From: Hyphomicrobiales bacterium
GTDB taxonomy: Bacteria > Pseudomonadota > Alphaproteobacteria > Rhizobiales > Xanthobacteraceae
NCBI GenBank assembly: GCA_021323775.1
Contig: JAJPKK010000275.1
Span: 1-49,291, forward strand
Length of the DNA stretch: 49,291 nt
Direction: 5' to 3'
In this document: positions 1-9,572 of the stretch, piece after piece
How the letters are laid out: every line of letters begins with the position of its first letter
Numbering within the stretch: the first letter of the stretch is position 1
Notes under the pieces: generated by a model
What the model was told of the DNA's origin: nothing
The model's database searches: none
What the model saw: the letters and a program-made list of their open reading frames with translations, nothing else
Program-made: the position numbers and the translations under genes

Positions 1-270
<270 letters not shown>

Positions 271-272
271 CG

Positions 273-872
273 GTGAACTCGCCCCTGTTCTACTTCGTTC
301 GTCACGGCGAGACGGAATGGAACGCCGAGCGGCGCCTGCAAGGCCAGCTCGACATTCCGCTCAACGACGCTGGCCGCCTGCAATCGGCGCAATGCGGCGC
401 CATGCTGCGCGGCCTCATCGCGGCCCGCCGCAAGACGCCCGTTGATTTCACCTTCATCTCGAGCCCGCTGTCGCGCGCCCGCGAGACGATGGAAATCGTA
501 CGCGGCGTGCTTGGGTTGCCGCGCAAGGGTTACGCCATCGAGCCTCGCCTTGCCGAACTGTCGTTCGGGCGGTGGGAGGGGTTGACCTATCGGGAGGTGC
601 GCGCGCTCGACGGCGCGGCGCTCAAGCTGCGCGAGCGCGATAAATGGAATTTCGTCACGCCGCAAGGCGAAAGCTATGCCCAGCTCCTCGTGCGGGTGCG
701 CGAGTGGCGCGCCAGCGTGGAGGGTGACATCATCGTCGTTGCCCACGGCGGGGTTGCCCGCGTGCTCATGGTGCTGTTCGGCGTGCGGACGCCGGAGGAT
801 GCGCCGCACGGCGACGTGGAGCAGGGGGTGGTGTACGAGTTCGGCCCTGGGGTGATGAACCGGTACGGGTGA
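273..872 (+). CDS. Histidine phosphatase family protein (phosphoglycerate mutase-like)
   Basis: This 199-residue protein belongs to the histidine phosphatase (branch 1) superfamily. The N-terminal FVRHGETEWN motif supplies the phosphorylated His (about residue 11) and the R/H pocket. The second catalytic His lies in VVAHGGVARV near residue 155. Family members dephosphorylate small phosphometabolites or sugars, and the substrate cannot be told from sequence. The start is a GTG two bases after the fabI stop, which suggests translational coupling. Length is normal for the single-domain family. It could be annotated as GpmB-like, but true phosphoglycerate mutase activity is unproven. Confidence 0.85.
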   Translation: MNSPLFYFVRHGETEWNAERRLQGQLDIPLNDAGRLQSAQCGAMLRGLIAARRKTPVDFTFISSPLSRARETMEIVRGVLGLPRKGYAIEPRLAELSFGRWEGLTYREVRALDGAALKLRERDKWNFVTPQGESYAQLLVRVREWRASVEGDIIVVAHGGVARVLMVLFGVRTPEDAPHGDVEQGVVYEFGPGVMNRYG

Positions 873-1026
873 TACAGATTGTAGGTTCCTTCGAAATCCA
901 CCTGCCGGCTGCATCCCTCTGTGAAAGATCACAATATCCCCGCACTTGCCGAATCATGTAGATGTAGAGTGGCCGTAGATCGGCGCCATTACTGTGGCAG
1001 GGAAGTAATAGGGGCGGGCGAAGCAA

Positions 1027-2601
1027 ATGTTCGTTGCGTATATTCCGTGGATCATCACGGCCTTCCTGGCCGTGTTGATGCTGGGGGGCTGCGCCGTCGG
1101 CCCCGACTTCGTGGAACCCGCCGCTCCGGACGTGAGCCGGTACACGCGGGAGCCGCTGGCGAGCCGCACCAGCTCGACCGACGTCAAGTTCGGCCAGGCG
1201 CAGCGTTTCGTGAACGGCCGCGACATTCCGGCGGACTGGTGGCGGGTGTTCCGCTCGCGGGCGCTCAACAGGCTGGTCGCGCAGTCCCTGGCGGCCAACC
1301 CCAATTTGCAGTCGACCCTGGCGGCGCTGCGGGCCGCGAAGGAAAATGTTTATGCCCAGCAAGGGAAGTACTTCCCGCTGGTCGAGGCGAATTTCAGCCC
1401 GTCGCGCCAGCAGACCTCGGCAGCCGTATCGCCAACGCCCGCCAATGGGGCCGCCTTGTTCAATCTCTATACCGCCCAGTTGACGGTCAGCTATACGTTT
1501 GACACCTGGGGCCTCAATCGGCGCATGGTCGAATCGCTGCAAGGGACGGCCGATTCTCAGCGCTTCATGGTCGAGGCGGCGTATTTGACGCTGACATCGA
1601 GCGTCGTGCTCGCCGCCATTCAGGAGGCTTCGCTGCGCGCGCAGATCGAGGCCACCGAGAAGATCATCGAGGCCAACTCGAAGATGCTCGACATCCTGCG
1701 CAAGCAGTTCACCGAAGGGTATGCCAACCGCAGCGATGTTGCCGCCCAGGAAGCGGCGCTGGCGCAAACGCAGGCGACGCTGCCCCCGCTGCGCAAGGCC
1801 TTGGCGATACAGCGCGACCTGATTTCGGCGCTGGCCGGCCGTCTCCCCAGCCAGGAGCCGCGCGAGACCTTCAGGCTCGCAGACCTGCGCATGCCGACGG
1901 ATCTGCCGGTCAGCCTGCCGGCGCAGCTCGTCCGGCAGCGTCCCGACGTGCGCTCCGCCGAGGAGCTGCTCCATGCCGCGAGCGCCAATATCGGCGTCGC
2001 GGTCGCCAACATGCTGCCCAGCCTTACGCTCACCGCCAATCGCGGCTATACGTCCACCGACTTGGCGACCCTGTTCACCGGTCCGAACATCTTCTGGACC
2101 GTGGCGGGCAGCGCAACCCAACCCTTATTCGACGGCTTCAATCTCTTGCACCTCGAACGGGCCGCCGTGGCGCTCTATGAGCAGGCGGCGTGGAACTATC
2201 GCAATACTGTCGTCGGCGCCTTCCAGAACGTCGCCGACTCGCTGCGCGCGATTAAGAACGACGCTGATGCGGTGAAAGCGTCGAGCGACTTCGAGAAGGC
2301 CGCCAAGGTGAGCCTCGATCTCGCGCAACAGCAGATGCAGACCGGCAACGCCAATGTCCTCCTGCTGCTCAATGCGCAGGTGACCTATGAGAATGCGGTC
2401 ATCAGTCTGGTAACCGCCCAGGCCAACCGGGTGAGCGACACGGCCGCGCTTTACCAGGCGCTCGGCGGCGGCTGGTGGAATCGCATCGAGCCTCCGGCGC
2501 CCGAACAAAAACTTGATGTTGCGACCGGGCAATCCCAGCCGGTGGTCGACCACTCCGACTGGTGGACCGAGTGGTGGGCCAATCTCGTTCACAAGGAGTA
2601 A
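1027..2601 (+). CDS. TolC-family outer-membrane efflux lipoprotein (NodT type)
   Basis: This 524-residue outer-membrane factor would form the trimeric exit duct of a tripartite (RND or MFS) efflux pump. The N-terminus is a lipoprotein signal with lipobox L19-G-G-C22. It is followed by the family hallmark AVGPDFVEP and by two Ala/Gln-rich helical repeats with the typical ADWWRVF and LVRQRPDVRSAEELL segments. The second OEP repeat covers roughly residues 300-480. The C-terminus is W-rich and slightly extended. No periplasmic adaptor or inner-membrane pump gene lies next to it, so it is an orphan that must pair with a pump encoded elsewhere. About 150 bp separate it from the phosphatase gene, so it likely has its own promoter. 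Confidence 0.9.
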   Translation: MFVAYIPWIITAFLAVLMLGGCAVGPDFVEPAAPDVSRYTREPLASRTSSTDVKFGQAQRFVNGRDIPADWWRVFRSRALNRLVAQSLAANPNLQSTLAALRAAKENVYAQQGKYFPLVEANFSPSRQQTSAAVSPTPANGAALFNLYTAQLTVSYTFDTWGLNRRMVESLQGTADSQRFMVEAAYLTLTSSVVLAAIQEASLRAQIEATEKIIEANSKMLDILRKQFTEGYANRSDVAAQEAALAQTQATLPPLRKALAIQRDLISALAGRLPSQEPRETFRLADLRMPTDLPVSLPAQLVRQRPDVRSAEELLHAASANIGVAVANMLPSLTLTANRGYTSTDLATLFTGPNIFWTVAGSATQPLFDGFNLLHLERAAVALYEQAAWNYRNTVVGAFQNVADSLRAIKNDADAVKASSDFEKAAKVSLDLAQQQMQTGNANVLLLLNAQVTYENAVISLVTAQANRVSDTAALYQALGGGWWNRIEPPAPEQKLDVATGQSQPVVDHSDWWTEWWANLVHKE

Positions 2602-3204
2602 CGACGACGCGATCGGCCCTAACGAGCGATCAAGCTCTCGATCCGCCAGATGTCGCCGGCAACGCCGCCCACACGGCGCCTCGCTGTCACCTGCGGTCTT
2701 GCCCAGCCGCAGCCTGCTTCTGCGCAGCCGCGCAGGCACGACCAGCTTCGACCATGCCGGCAGCGGTCAATTCGTCCGGCCGCAGCGGCGCCCATGAATC
2801 GTTGAGCAGAATTTGGTGGCAATCGATCCGCAGGATTTATGACGAAGACAAAAGAATATTCGTGACCGATGAAGCCAAGGTGACATCACTGTGAGGGGCC
2901 GCTCCAAAGCAGAGCCTTGCTCATCCGGCGGGGCATCCGGTCTCGTTGCAGAATTCATCAGAATTTCAGATTGTGCGATCGCCCCGATCTATCGACCGAA
3001 TCTTGATCCGACTCGCATGGCTGCTTTACCTACGCTAGCTTTGATCGCGTTGCGATGAGAAGCGGGGGCAAATTCCCGTCAGCGCGAGCAAAGCCGAGGT
3101 GGCCAAAACGAGGCCCGCCATAGCCGGAAGAATCGACTCAATATGACCGGAACATGCTCTCGACCAAAGCTTGGGCTGGCGTTTTGGAGCCACCTCGTAA
3201 GGCG
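2602..3204. other. Intergenic region without a supported gene
   Basis: About 600 bp between the efflux gene and the LysR gene. Open frames on either strand show no recognisable family and no good ribosome binding site. The part around 2800-3060 is less GC-rich and probably holds the LysR promoter. Confidence 0.5.
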
Positions 3205-4104
3205 ATGATCGACAAACTCGAATTTGTCCTTGCGCTGGCGCGCGAGCAGCATTTTGGGCGCGCAGCGGAGGCGTGCAGCGTCAGCCAACCCACGCTGTCG
3301 GCCGGCATCAAACAACTTGAGGATACGTTCGGGGTGCTGCTGGTGCAGCGCGGATCGCGGTTTCGCGGCTTTACGCCTGAAGGCGAGCGCGTGCTCGAGT
3401 GGGCGCGACGCATCGTCGCCGATACGCGGGCGATGCGACAAGAGGTGGATGCGCTCAAGCACGGCCTCGCCGGTCATCTTCAGATCGCTGCCATCCCGAC
3501 CGCGCTCGCCATGACGGCGATGCTCACCACCCCGTATCGCGCCAAGCATCCCAACGTGCGCTTCACAATCGTATCTCGAACATCAATCCAGGTGCTGAGC
3601 ATGCTGGAAAATCTGGAGGTCGATGCCGGGCTTACCTATGTGGACAACGAACCGGTAGGAAATGTGAACACGATTCCGCTCTATTATGAGGAATACCGGC
3701 TTCTCATCTCCTCATCGGGAGAACTCGGACATCGCGAGAAGGTGACGTGGGCGGAGGTCGGCAAAGTGCCCTTGTGTCTGCTCACCCCCGACATGCAGAA
3801 CCGGCGCATCATCGACCGATTGCTGCGCTCGGCTGGGGCCGAACCGTCGCCGACGCTCGAGTCCAATTCCATGATTGTCTTGTTCGCACATGTGCGGACC
3901 GGCAAATGGGCGAGCATCATGCCGGCGAAACTCGCAGAGACCCTCGGCCTGACCGAAAGCGTCCGCGCGATCCCGATCGTCGAGCCGGCGGCGACCCATG
4001 CGATCGGCCTTGTGGTGCCAGACCGGGAGCCAACGACGCCGCTTATCAAGGCGCTTATCGCCGAGGCCAAGCAGCTCGCAATCTTGCTTGGTCGACCGTC
4101 GTGA
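3205..4104 (+). CDS. LysR-family transcriptional regulator
   Basis: This is a LysR-type DNA-binding regulator of about 299 residues. The N-terminal winged helix-turn-helix reads LALAREQHFGRAAEACSVSQ then PTLSAGIKQLEDTFG. The C-terminal two-lobed effector-binding domain starts near residue 90. The frame opens at 3154, but the family normally begins just before the first helix, so ATG 3205 (MIDKLEFVLAL) is preferred over the upstream start. By recollection the sequence resembles LysR regulators that sit beside formate dehydrogenase genes, but no fds genes are near, so its target is unknown. It is monocistronic and flanked by long non-coding stretches. Confidence 0.9.
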   Translation: MIDKLEFVLALAREQHFGRAAEACSVSQPTLSAGIKQLEDTFGVLLVQRGSRFRGFTPEGERVLEWARRIVADTRAMRQEVDALKHGLAGHLQIAAIPTALAMTAMLTTPYRAKHPNVRFTIVSRTSIQVLSMLENLEVDAGLTYVDNEPVGNVNTIPLYYEEYRLLISSSGELGHREKVTWAEVGKVPLCLLTPDMQNRRIIDRLLRSAGAEPSPTLESNSMIVLFAHVRTGKWASIMPAKLAETLGLTESVRAIPIVEPAATHAIGLVVPDREPTTPLIKALIAEAKQLAILLGRPS

Positions 4105-4544
4105 CAACCAGCTTTGCGGCGGAATGTGGCGGGGTCGCCGTGAGGAACGCCAGCGCATTGCGATGAGATCGAATCCACTGCCGTCATGTCGGCTCTTGTC
4201 GGCGCCCCAGCGCGGGCATCACGGCGAGGGACGTGATTGGACCCGAGCGTCAAGCGGCGAGAAGGCGCCGAGAGGCGCTGAGGATCGGCGATCTGCCGCG
4301 CAGCCTTTCGACGATCGCCGGCCCGTTCCGCGTTCATCCTGTTTCGCAATTGCTTGTTTCGCAATTGCGTGACCTCCGGCTCATGGTGGTATATACGCCG
4401 CTCGTTACCCGCAGCACGCGCCATGACCTCCACCGCCCCAAGCCGCCGCACCCGACGCCGAAACCCTCGCCAGGCGCTGCAATCCGCCTATCTTGGCGCC
4501 CAGCGGGCCTTTTGGTCTAAGCCGTCGCCAGGGAGGTGTCGTTA
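4105..4544. other. Intergenic region without a supported gene
   Basis: About 440 bp between the LysR gene and the methyltransferase gene. A tandem duplication of TTTCGCAATTGC-like sequence occurs near 4343-4369. No coding frame is convincing. The last bases (GGGAGG at 4531-4536) form the ribosome binding site of the next gene. Confidence 0.45.
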
Positions 4545-5222
4545 ATGTCGCGCCTCACACGAGCGGTCCGCGTCATCATCAAGGACATTTCCTTGAGGAT
4601 CGGCAGGAACAGGCAATTATTCAGTCTGTATCCCTACATGTTTAGCCCCGCGCAGCTGATCTTTCTCACGGACTGCATTAAGTCCGTCAGCGACGTGCCC
4701 GGAAACTTCGTTGAAGTCGGCTGCGCCTATGGGGCAACCACTGTCTTTCTGAACAAATTCATGAACGACAACAAGGACCTTGCTGGGAGGAATTATTATG
4801 CGATCGATACGTTCCGAAGTTTCGTGGCCGAGCACGCCGACTACGAAATACAAAATCGAGGCAAGCCTCCCTCGATAAAAAAGCGCTTCAAGGAAAATAA
4901 GAAGGCCTGGTTCGACAGGAGCATGGCCGTGCACGGCGTGAAGCGCGTGAAATCGATCGAATGCGACGCAACGCAATTCGATCTGTCTTCCCTTGCCCCC
5001 ATCGCGTTTTGTCTTATTGACCTGGATCTGTACATCCCGGTCAAAGACCTGCTCCCCAAGGTTTTTTCGGCGATGTCGCCGGGCGGAATCATCATCGTTG
5101 ATGATTGCCAGCCCGATCAAATGTGGGACGGCGCGTTGCAAGCCTACCAGGAATTTACCCGCCAGAGAGGGATTCCGGCGGAAATTGTCCTAGAAAAACT
5201 TGGCGTGGTACGTCTCCCCTGA
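4545..5222 (+). CDS. TylF/macrocin-O-methyltransferase-like class I methyltransferase
   Basis: This 225-residue protein looks like a SAM-dependent methyltransferase of the TylF/MycF type. The SAM-binding motif I is NFVEVGCAYGATTVFL (about residues 53-68). An acidic motif follows in the AIDTFRSF segment, and LIDLDLYIP with GGIIIVDDC supplies the metal- and substrate-site region. Family members O-methylate sugars or small molecules, often in polysaccharide or natural-product pathways. ATG 4545 is chosen because GGGAGG lies 8 bp upstream; a GTG at 4536 is in frame but overlaps that site. Codon use is AT-richer than its neighbours and the gene stands alone between repeat-rich gaps, which suggests transfer. 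The substrate is unknown. Confidence 0.75.
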   Translation: MSRLTRAVRVIIKDISLRIGRNRQLFSLYPYMFSPAQLIFLTDCIKSVSDVPGNFVEVGCAYGATTVFLNKFMNDNKDLAGRNYYAIDTFRSFVAEHADYEIQNRGKPPSIKKRFKENKKAWFDRSMAVHGVKRVKSIECDATQFDLSSLAPIAFCLIDLDLYIPVKDLLPKVFSAMSPGGIIIVDDCQPDQMWDGALQAYQEFTRQRGIPAEIVLEKLGVVRLP

Positions 5223-5346
5223 TCGTGCTTTCGCCTCCTGTTGCGCAGGCCAGCGCGAGAACTCAGGGCGGCCGCCGGAAGGCGGCATCGACAGAAATTG
5301 CCGGACAGGCGGCCTCTATTTGCGCGGCGCGGACCCCGGCGCGCTT

Positions 5347-5459
5347 ACTAGTTGAGCGCTTCCATGAAACCTATCAATTCGAGACCTCAACTTGGGCCGG
5401 TAAACCCGGCCTTCCGGGCGGGCTCCATATGCTTCGAATTTCGGAATCGCTGAACTAGT
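5347..5459. repeat. Small element with imperfect terminal inverted repeats
   Basis: Seventeen-base ends ACTAGTTgAGCGcTTCC (5347-5363) and the reverse complement of 5443-5459 (ACTAGTTcAGCGaTTCC) match at 15 of 17 positions and bound 113 bp with no coding capacity. The inside contains a short GC hairpin around TAAACCCGGCC. This is MITE-like, but no target-site duplication is evident. Confidence 0.4.
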
Positions 5460-5487
5460 TGCTTCGATTCTTGCGTAACGCCGCAAA

Positions 5488-5603
5488 CTTCCCCCGCTTG
5501 CGGGAAAGAGTCGGGGAGGGGGTCGAGAGGCAAGTCCATGCCCGTGAGGCGACCCCCCTCCCTCGCCTTCCCCCGCAAGCGGGGGAGGAGGGGACTGCAA
5601 GTT
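5488..5603. repeat. Large GC-rich hairpin repeat (intergenic, REP-like)
   Basis: Two arms of about 30 bp (CCCGCTTGCGGG then GTCGGGGAGGGGGTCG, and its near reverse complement) enclose a loop of about 25 bp. Each arm itself carries a CCCGC-TTGC-GGG mini-palindrome. The same architecture recurs at 18029-18142, and a single-arm version lies in tsaC (42613-42658), so this is a dispersed family. Confidence 0.7.
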
Positions 5604-6000
5604 GGCGCAGTTATTGTTCATCGGCGCCTGAGCTCTCTTAAGGCGCACAAGCTGGCCAAAGTGACGAAATGCGACACAAGGGAACGAATTCACTTCGCAA
5701 GCAGTTCTCTTAATAGCGCAACCGCCAATGTGAGCCAGCCCAGGACTCTCCGTTGCTGGCCACGAAAGCACCGTCGCTAACCCGGATCCGGGCTAAGTGG
5801 ATCATCGGCCAGGCAGGTATGGCGGCCAATTCCATGATCCGTGCAGATACCTGCTGACGCCTCTTTCGCTGCTGGCGCAGATGCGCACCTTTCACGGCGC
5901 CCGCAGCGGTTTCCGTCAGCTCGCCGGCATCCCGGTCCTCACCTCGCCCTTGGCGCTAACTCGCTCTGCCCGACGTTGTTTCCGCAAGAGGAGCGGCAAT

Positions 6001-6207
6001 GCAGGCGAGCCAGCCGAAGTATTCCCCTTCCTTGGCTCGTCGCGGCTCGCTGAGACGATCGACCGCTTCGAGGTCAGCCTCGTTCTGCACGGCCACGCGC
6101 ATAACGGCGCCTACAAAGGCAGCACTCGCAAAGGAATCCCTGTCTATAATTGCACGCTTTCGGTCGCGAAACCCGAAGGTCGTCCTTACGCGCTGCTTGA
6201 AATTTGA
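6001..6207 (+). pseudogene. Metallophosphoesterase remnant (C-terminal end only)
   Basis: The last 68 codons of the frame open from 5797 match the C-terminus of calcineurin-like metallophosphoesterases: EPAEVFPFLGSSRLAETID, then the metal-ligand motif HGHAHNGAY, then GIPVYNCTL. The upstream part of the frame shows none of the expected N-terminal metal motifs (GDxH, GDxxD, GNH), so most of the gene has been lost. It is probably non-functional and is one of several remnants in the 5-14 kb zone. Confidence 0.7.
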
Positions 6208-6283
6208 TGAGCGCATGCCGGCGGCGATGTGGCGGCTCACCGTGGTTGCTATTCTGGACCGCCGCTGGCGAATGCCGCGCCGG

Positions 6284-7267
6284 TCAGAAATCCGGTTTAT
6301 CCGCCCGCGGTACTGCCGCGTCCTTTCCCGAGTACCATTGGATGTTTTCAGCGCAAACCGCTTCCGCCCAGTCGCCGCGGCTGCGCCCATAAGTCATGGT
6401 CGCGGCCCACGGCGTTGTGAAGGCGCCTTCGTCGTCGACCGTGAAGTGGAGCTGCAGGTACTTGCCCCTGTAGTTTGGCGCCGGCTGAGCGCGCCAGTTC
6501 TCTTTTGCATCCCGTTCCCATCCATCTTTCGCGGCTTCGTAATCGATGAGGCGATACCGTTCGACCACATGCAAAGCCTCCGTGTGCGGCGTGCCGTACC
6601 AGTCGACCGCGGCAAAGGGACCGACCTTGATCCCTATGGTGTCTATGACCAGCGTGTCGCTTTCGTAATGGCCCACAGAATCGCCGTACCAGGTCGGCGT
6701 CACCTGGGAGGGATGTGATTGGTTCAAGCGCACGTGACGAACTTGATGGTCGTAGGCATAAAGGATAGCGATCTTGTCGGGCTGTTGCAGGATCTCGATT
6801 GCGCCACTCGTAAAGACAAAAGGCACGCCGCCGGGCCAGCACTGGTTGCGCGGGCTCGGAAAGCCCACGCCAGCCAGCGACATTTCGCCGAACTTCTTCA
6901 CAACCTCCGCCGCCCAAGGCCGCAAGATCAGATTGGTGTAGTCGCCGACAAGCTCAAGGAGATTGCCCACGCCGTGTTGCGATGGCGGCTCGCCGGGGCC
7001 CTGCCAGTCGACGGCAAGATCCCGGAGCAGCCGTGCGATGGAGCGCCGCGAGCGGTTAACCAGCGAAGTGGGTCCGGACGGCAGCGGCTCAAAGCCGGGG
7101 ATGGAGCCGTGGACCCACATGCCGGAGAAATCCGGGGTGGATGCGGCGCTTTCCTTGCCGCTGTTGACCGGCGCAACCGTGGGCGCCACCGCCTGCCCAA
7201 GGGCGGGCGTTGCAAGCGCTGCCGTCAGTGTCACTGCCGAAAGGAAATCCCGCCGCCGCAAAGTCAT
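6284..7267 (-). CDS. Tat-exported protein of unknown function
   Basis: The 327-residue product starts MTLRRRDFLSAVTLTAALA, a twin-arginine signal followed by a hydrophobic stretch and an ALGQA cleavage region, so it is probably exported folded to the periplasm. ATG at 7265-7267 is chosen over the longer frame because a GGGGAGGAGAGG ribosome site precedes it. The mature part contains the segments DFSGMWVHGSIPGFEP, ESDTLVIDTIGI and YGRSRGDWAE, which I associate from memory with a family of exported proteins of unknown function common in Bradyrhizobium-like genomes. No catalytic motif is recognised. It is divergent from the DUF2778 gene across about 390 bp. Confidence 0.75.
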   Translation of the reverse strand: MTLRRRDFLSAVTLTAALATPALGQAVAPTVAPVNSGKESAASTPDFSGMWVHGSIPGFEPLPSGPTSLVNRSRRSIARLLRDLAVDWQGPGEPPSQHGVGNLLELVGDYTNLILRPWAAEVVKKFGEMSLAGVGFPSPRNQCWPGGVPFVFTSGAIEILQQPDKIAILYAYDHQVRHVRLNQSHPSQVTPTWYGDSVGHYESDTLVIDTIGIKVGPFAAVDWYGTPHTEALHVVERYRLIDYEAAKDGWERDAKENWRAQPAPNYRGKYLQLHFTVDDEGAFTTPWAATMTYGRSRGDWAEAVCAENIQWYSGKDAAVPRADKPDF

Positions 7268-7655
7268 CCTCTCCTCCCCTTTTCGCTGAGGCTCTGGTCT
7301 TACGGCCACGCCCTGCAACTGTTCGGTGGGTTGAGGTTTGTTCCGCGCCCACGCTCTCCCACGTAGACCAAATTGGCGAGCACCAAGACGAAACAACAAT
7401 CCGAAGAAGCGCGCAGCGCGGCGAGCCCAGCACCATTCGGGAACAGCGTCAGACCGCCTTCTGGAGACTTCACAACCAGGCTACGCGCCGACCTTCAGTC
7501 CGCGGCTGCGGGCGTGACCAGGCCCGACCGTTGGCCTCCGACGGGGCCATCGCCCGCATTGCTTGTTCGCTTTGCTCGTGCGGTTGGGAGCATAGCCCGG
7601 CCGATTCTTTGCCGCAATTGCTGTGTTTCGTGCCGCCGTGACATGGAGGAACCGA

Positions 7656-8696
7656 GTGCCGGAAGCATGCCTGGAGAAAACAAACACCCTAAGTTGCTGC
7701 GCGAAACGTTTCATTCGCGTCGACACGGGAGTGATCGCCGCAGGCATTGCGGTGCTGGGTATCGGATTTGCCCTCGACTTGGCGGGCACGGACGCGATTT
7801 GGTCGGCTCGCACCGAGCCCGCAGGAAGGGCAGCGATCCAGCTAAGAAGTTTGAATCTCATCGGTTCCGTCGGGTCGCAAACCGCGGATGGCTCGAGCGT
7901 GCCGGTTGCGGGTTTGCGAGCCGAGTCCGCTGCCGAGACGGAAGGGGCGTCAGAGCCGTTTGCCGCCAGCGCGTCCTGCGCTGCTTTCGATGAGCGCTTT
8001 TACTTCGACCGGCAAATAGCTTCTTTCGACGAGCGCTTTGCGAGCGCTTTCGGCTCGCCTGGGAATACGGCAAGAAAGTCTGCGGAGGCGGAGGAGCATG
8101 CCGAAGACATGCCCCTGCGCCAACTGGATTTTGGGGAGCATGCAAAGCGCAACCCGTCAGTTGCACGGACGGCCTCGGAGCGCGCCCCGACGACCACATC
8201 AAGGCTCGCCAGCCTGCCCGAGGAACGGCTTAATTCCGCGGAAGCCTTAAGGGGCCTGAGCTTGCCGCTCGACGCCGACAGTCACACTGCGATCTATGAT
8301 ATTGCCGCGCGCACCGTCTATCTGCCCAATGGGCACAGATTGGAAGCTCATTCCGGCTTGGGCAGCCACCTGGACGATCCTCGCTATGTCCGCACGAAGG
8401 GACTAGGGCCGACGCCGCCCAATGTTTACAATCTCGCCTTACGCGAGCGACTTTTTCACGGCGTTCGCGCCATCCGTCTCATCCCTGTCGACGACGGCAA
8501 GATGTTTGGTCGGGACGGGATACTTGCGCACTCTTACATGCTCGGTCCCAGCGGTCAGTCGAATGGCTGCGTATCTTTCCGTAACTATGCTGCGTTCCTG
8601 AACGCCTACCTGAGGGGCGAAGTCGACCGGCTTGTTGTCGTAGAGCATCTTGCGACCGCGGCTTCCGCCAAGCCCGGCATGGCGAACGGGAGTTAA
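7656..8696 (+). CDS. DUF2778 (Tlde1-like) L,D-transpeptidase-fold protein, membrane-anchored
   Basis: The 346-residue protein has one N-terminal hydrophobic segment (GVIAAGIAVLGIGFAL), a low-complexity Ala/Glu/Ser-rich spacer of about 170 residues, and a C-terminal DUF2778 domain. The domain shows AIYDIAARTVYLPNGHRL, HSGLGSHLDDPR, GPTPPNVYNL, LAHSYMLGP and the catalytic-cysteine motif SNGCVSF. DUF2778 includes Tlde1, a type VI secretion effector with L,D-carboxypeptidase/transpeptidase activity on peptidoglycan. In Rhizobiales the family is expanded and probably acts in cell-wall remodelling in the periplasm. GTG 7656 is preferred (GGAGGA, 6 bp upstream); the frame extends to a GTG at 7623. 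No immunity gene or T6SS component is adjacent. Confidence 0.75.
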   Translation: MPEACLEKTNTLSCCAKRFIRVDTGVIAAGIAVLGIGFALDLAGTDAIWSARTEPAGRAAIQLRSLNLIGSVGSQTADGSSVPVAGLRAESAAETEGASEPFAASASCAAFDERFYFDRQIASFDERFASAFGSPGNTARKSAEAEEHAEDMPLRQLDFGEHAKRNPSVARTASERAPTTTSRLASLPEERLNSAEALRGLSLPLDADSHTAIYDIAARTVYLPNGHRLEAHSGLGSHLDDPRYVRTKGLGPTPPNVYNLALRERLFHGVRAIRLIPVDDGKMFGRDGILAHSYMLGPSGQSNGCVSFRNYAAFLNAYLRGEVDRLVVVEHLATAASAKPGMANGS

Positions 8697-9057
8697 GGCA
8701 GCGGCCTTAAAGACAGGACCCGAAACGTCGCGCTGCTGTGAGGGTGAAATTCGCTGCGTCCGCCGTAGAGCCCCAAGATATGAATGGGGACCGTCGGTTG
8801 ACTGCCGGAACGCCGCCAATCTACGTCCGGCGCGTCGAAAATCGTCTCCTGTCGAAAATCGTGTCCTTTCGCCGGACAATTTCAATTGCTATCATCTCAT
8901 GCGGCGCCCCACCAGCGCCGCCGGTCACCTTGCTCGTTGCAGAACCGCCGGCCTTCGCAGGGTGTGCAATGGGAAATGCTTGAGCGACGGGCTAAAGCAT
9001 ATCATGGGGCCTGGGTATTCTGGCGCGGCGGTGACGCAAGGAAAAAGAGGGCATGCC
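8697..9057. other. Intergenic region without a supported gene
   Basis: About 360 bp between the DUF2778 gene and the amidase remnant. A short tandem GTCGAAAATCGT repeat occurs near 8836-8863. No convincing coding frame or RNA was found. Confidence 0.4.
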
Positions 9058-9555
9058 GTGCTGCGCCAACTGGCTCTGGCATCATTCATCATGCTCACGC
9101 CACCGCCGGTCTCGGCACAGACCGCAAAATTCCAGATTGAAGAGGCGACGATTGAGGATATTCAAGCTGCTATCCTGCGGGGTGAATTGACATCGACGCG
9201 GGTCGTGCAGCTCTACCTCAGTCGCATCAAGGCGTACAACGGCACTTGCGTCAATCAGCCGGATGGGGTGCTCGGGCTGGGACCGATCACACCCATCAAG
9301 AATGCGCACCAACTTAATGCCTTGATGACTTTGAATCTGAGACCCGCCAAAAGAGAAAAGCTGGGGTTTGATCCTAGAAAAGCACGAAGCATGACCGATC
9401 CGGTGGATGACGATCCGGCGATGCCTGATGCGCTGGAAGTCGCGGCGCAGCAAGCCTGCTCGCGCGACGTATCAAGGCGGCAGCTGTCTGAGGCAGCCGT
9501 GTGCGGCCGATCTGGGCGCAAAGAGTGCGCGCCGGATAACTGGGATCACTTGTAG
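9058..9555 (+). pseudogene. Amidase, N-terminal remnant of a secreted paralogue
   Basis: From GTG 9058 the frame encodes a signal peptide (LRQLALASFIMLTPPPVSA) followed by the amidase N-terminal region: FQIEEATIEDIQAAILRGEL, then VVQLYLSRIKAYNGTC, then ITPIKNAHQLNAL. It closely parallels the intact amidase beginning at 10245. Similarity ends near 9450, just after MPDALEVAA, before the Lys-Ser-Ser catalytic core. The remaining codons have no amidase character and stop at 9555. It is therefore a truncated duplicate, and activity is impossible without the catalytic triad. It could still produce a short exported peptide. Confidence 0.75.
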
Positions 9556-9572
9556 GGCGGGCAAGGGCGCAG

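Noticed and set aside
766-2121. Long minus-strand open frame (451 codons) opposite the efflux gene
   Set aside because: Arg/Gly-rich shadow of the plus-strand coding sequence with no domain; the OEP signatures on the plus strand are decisive.
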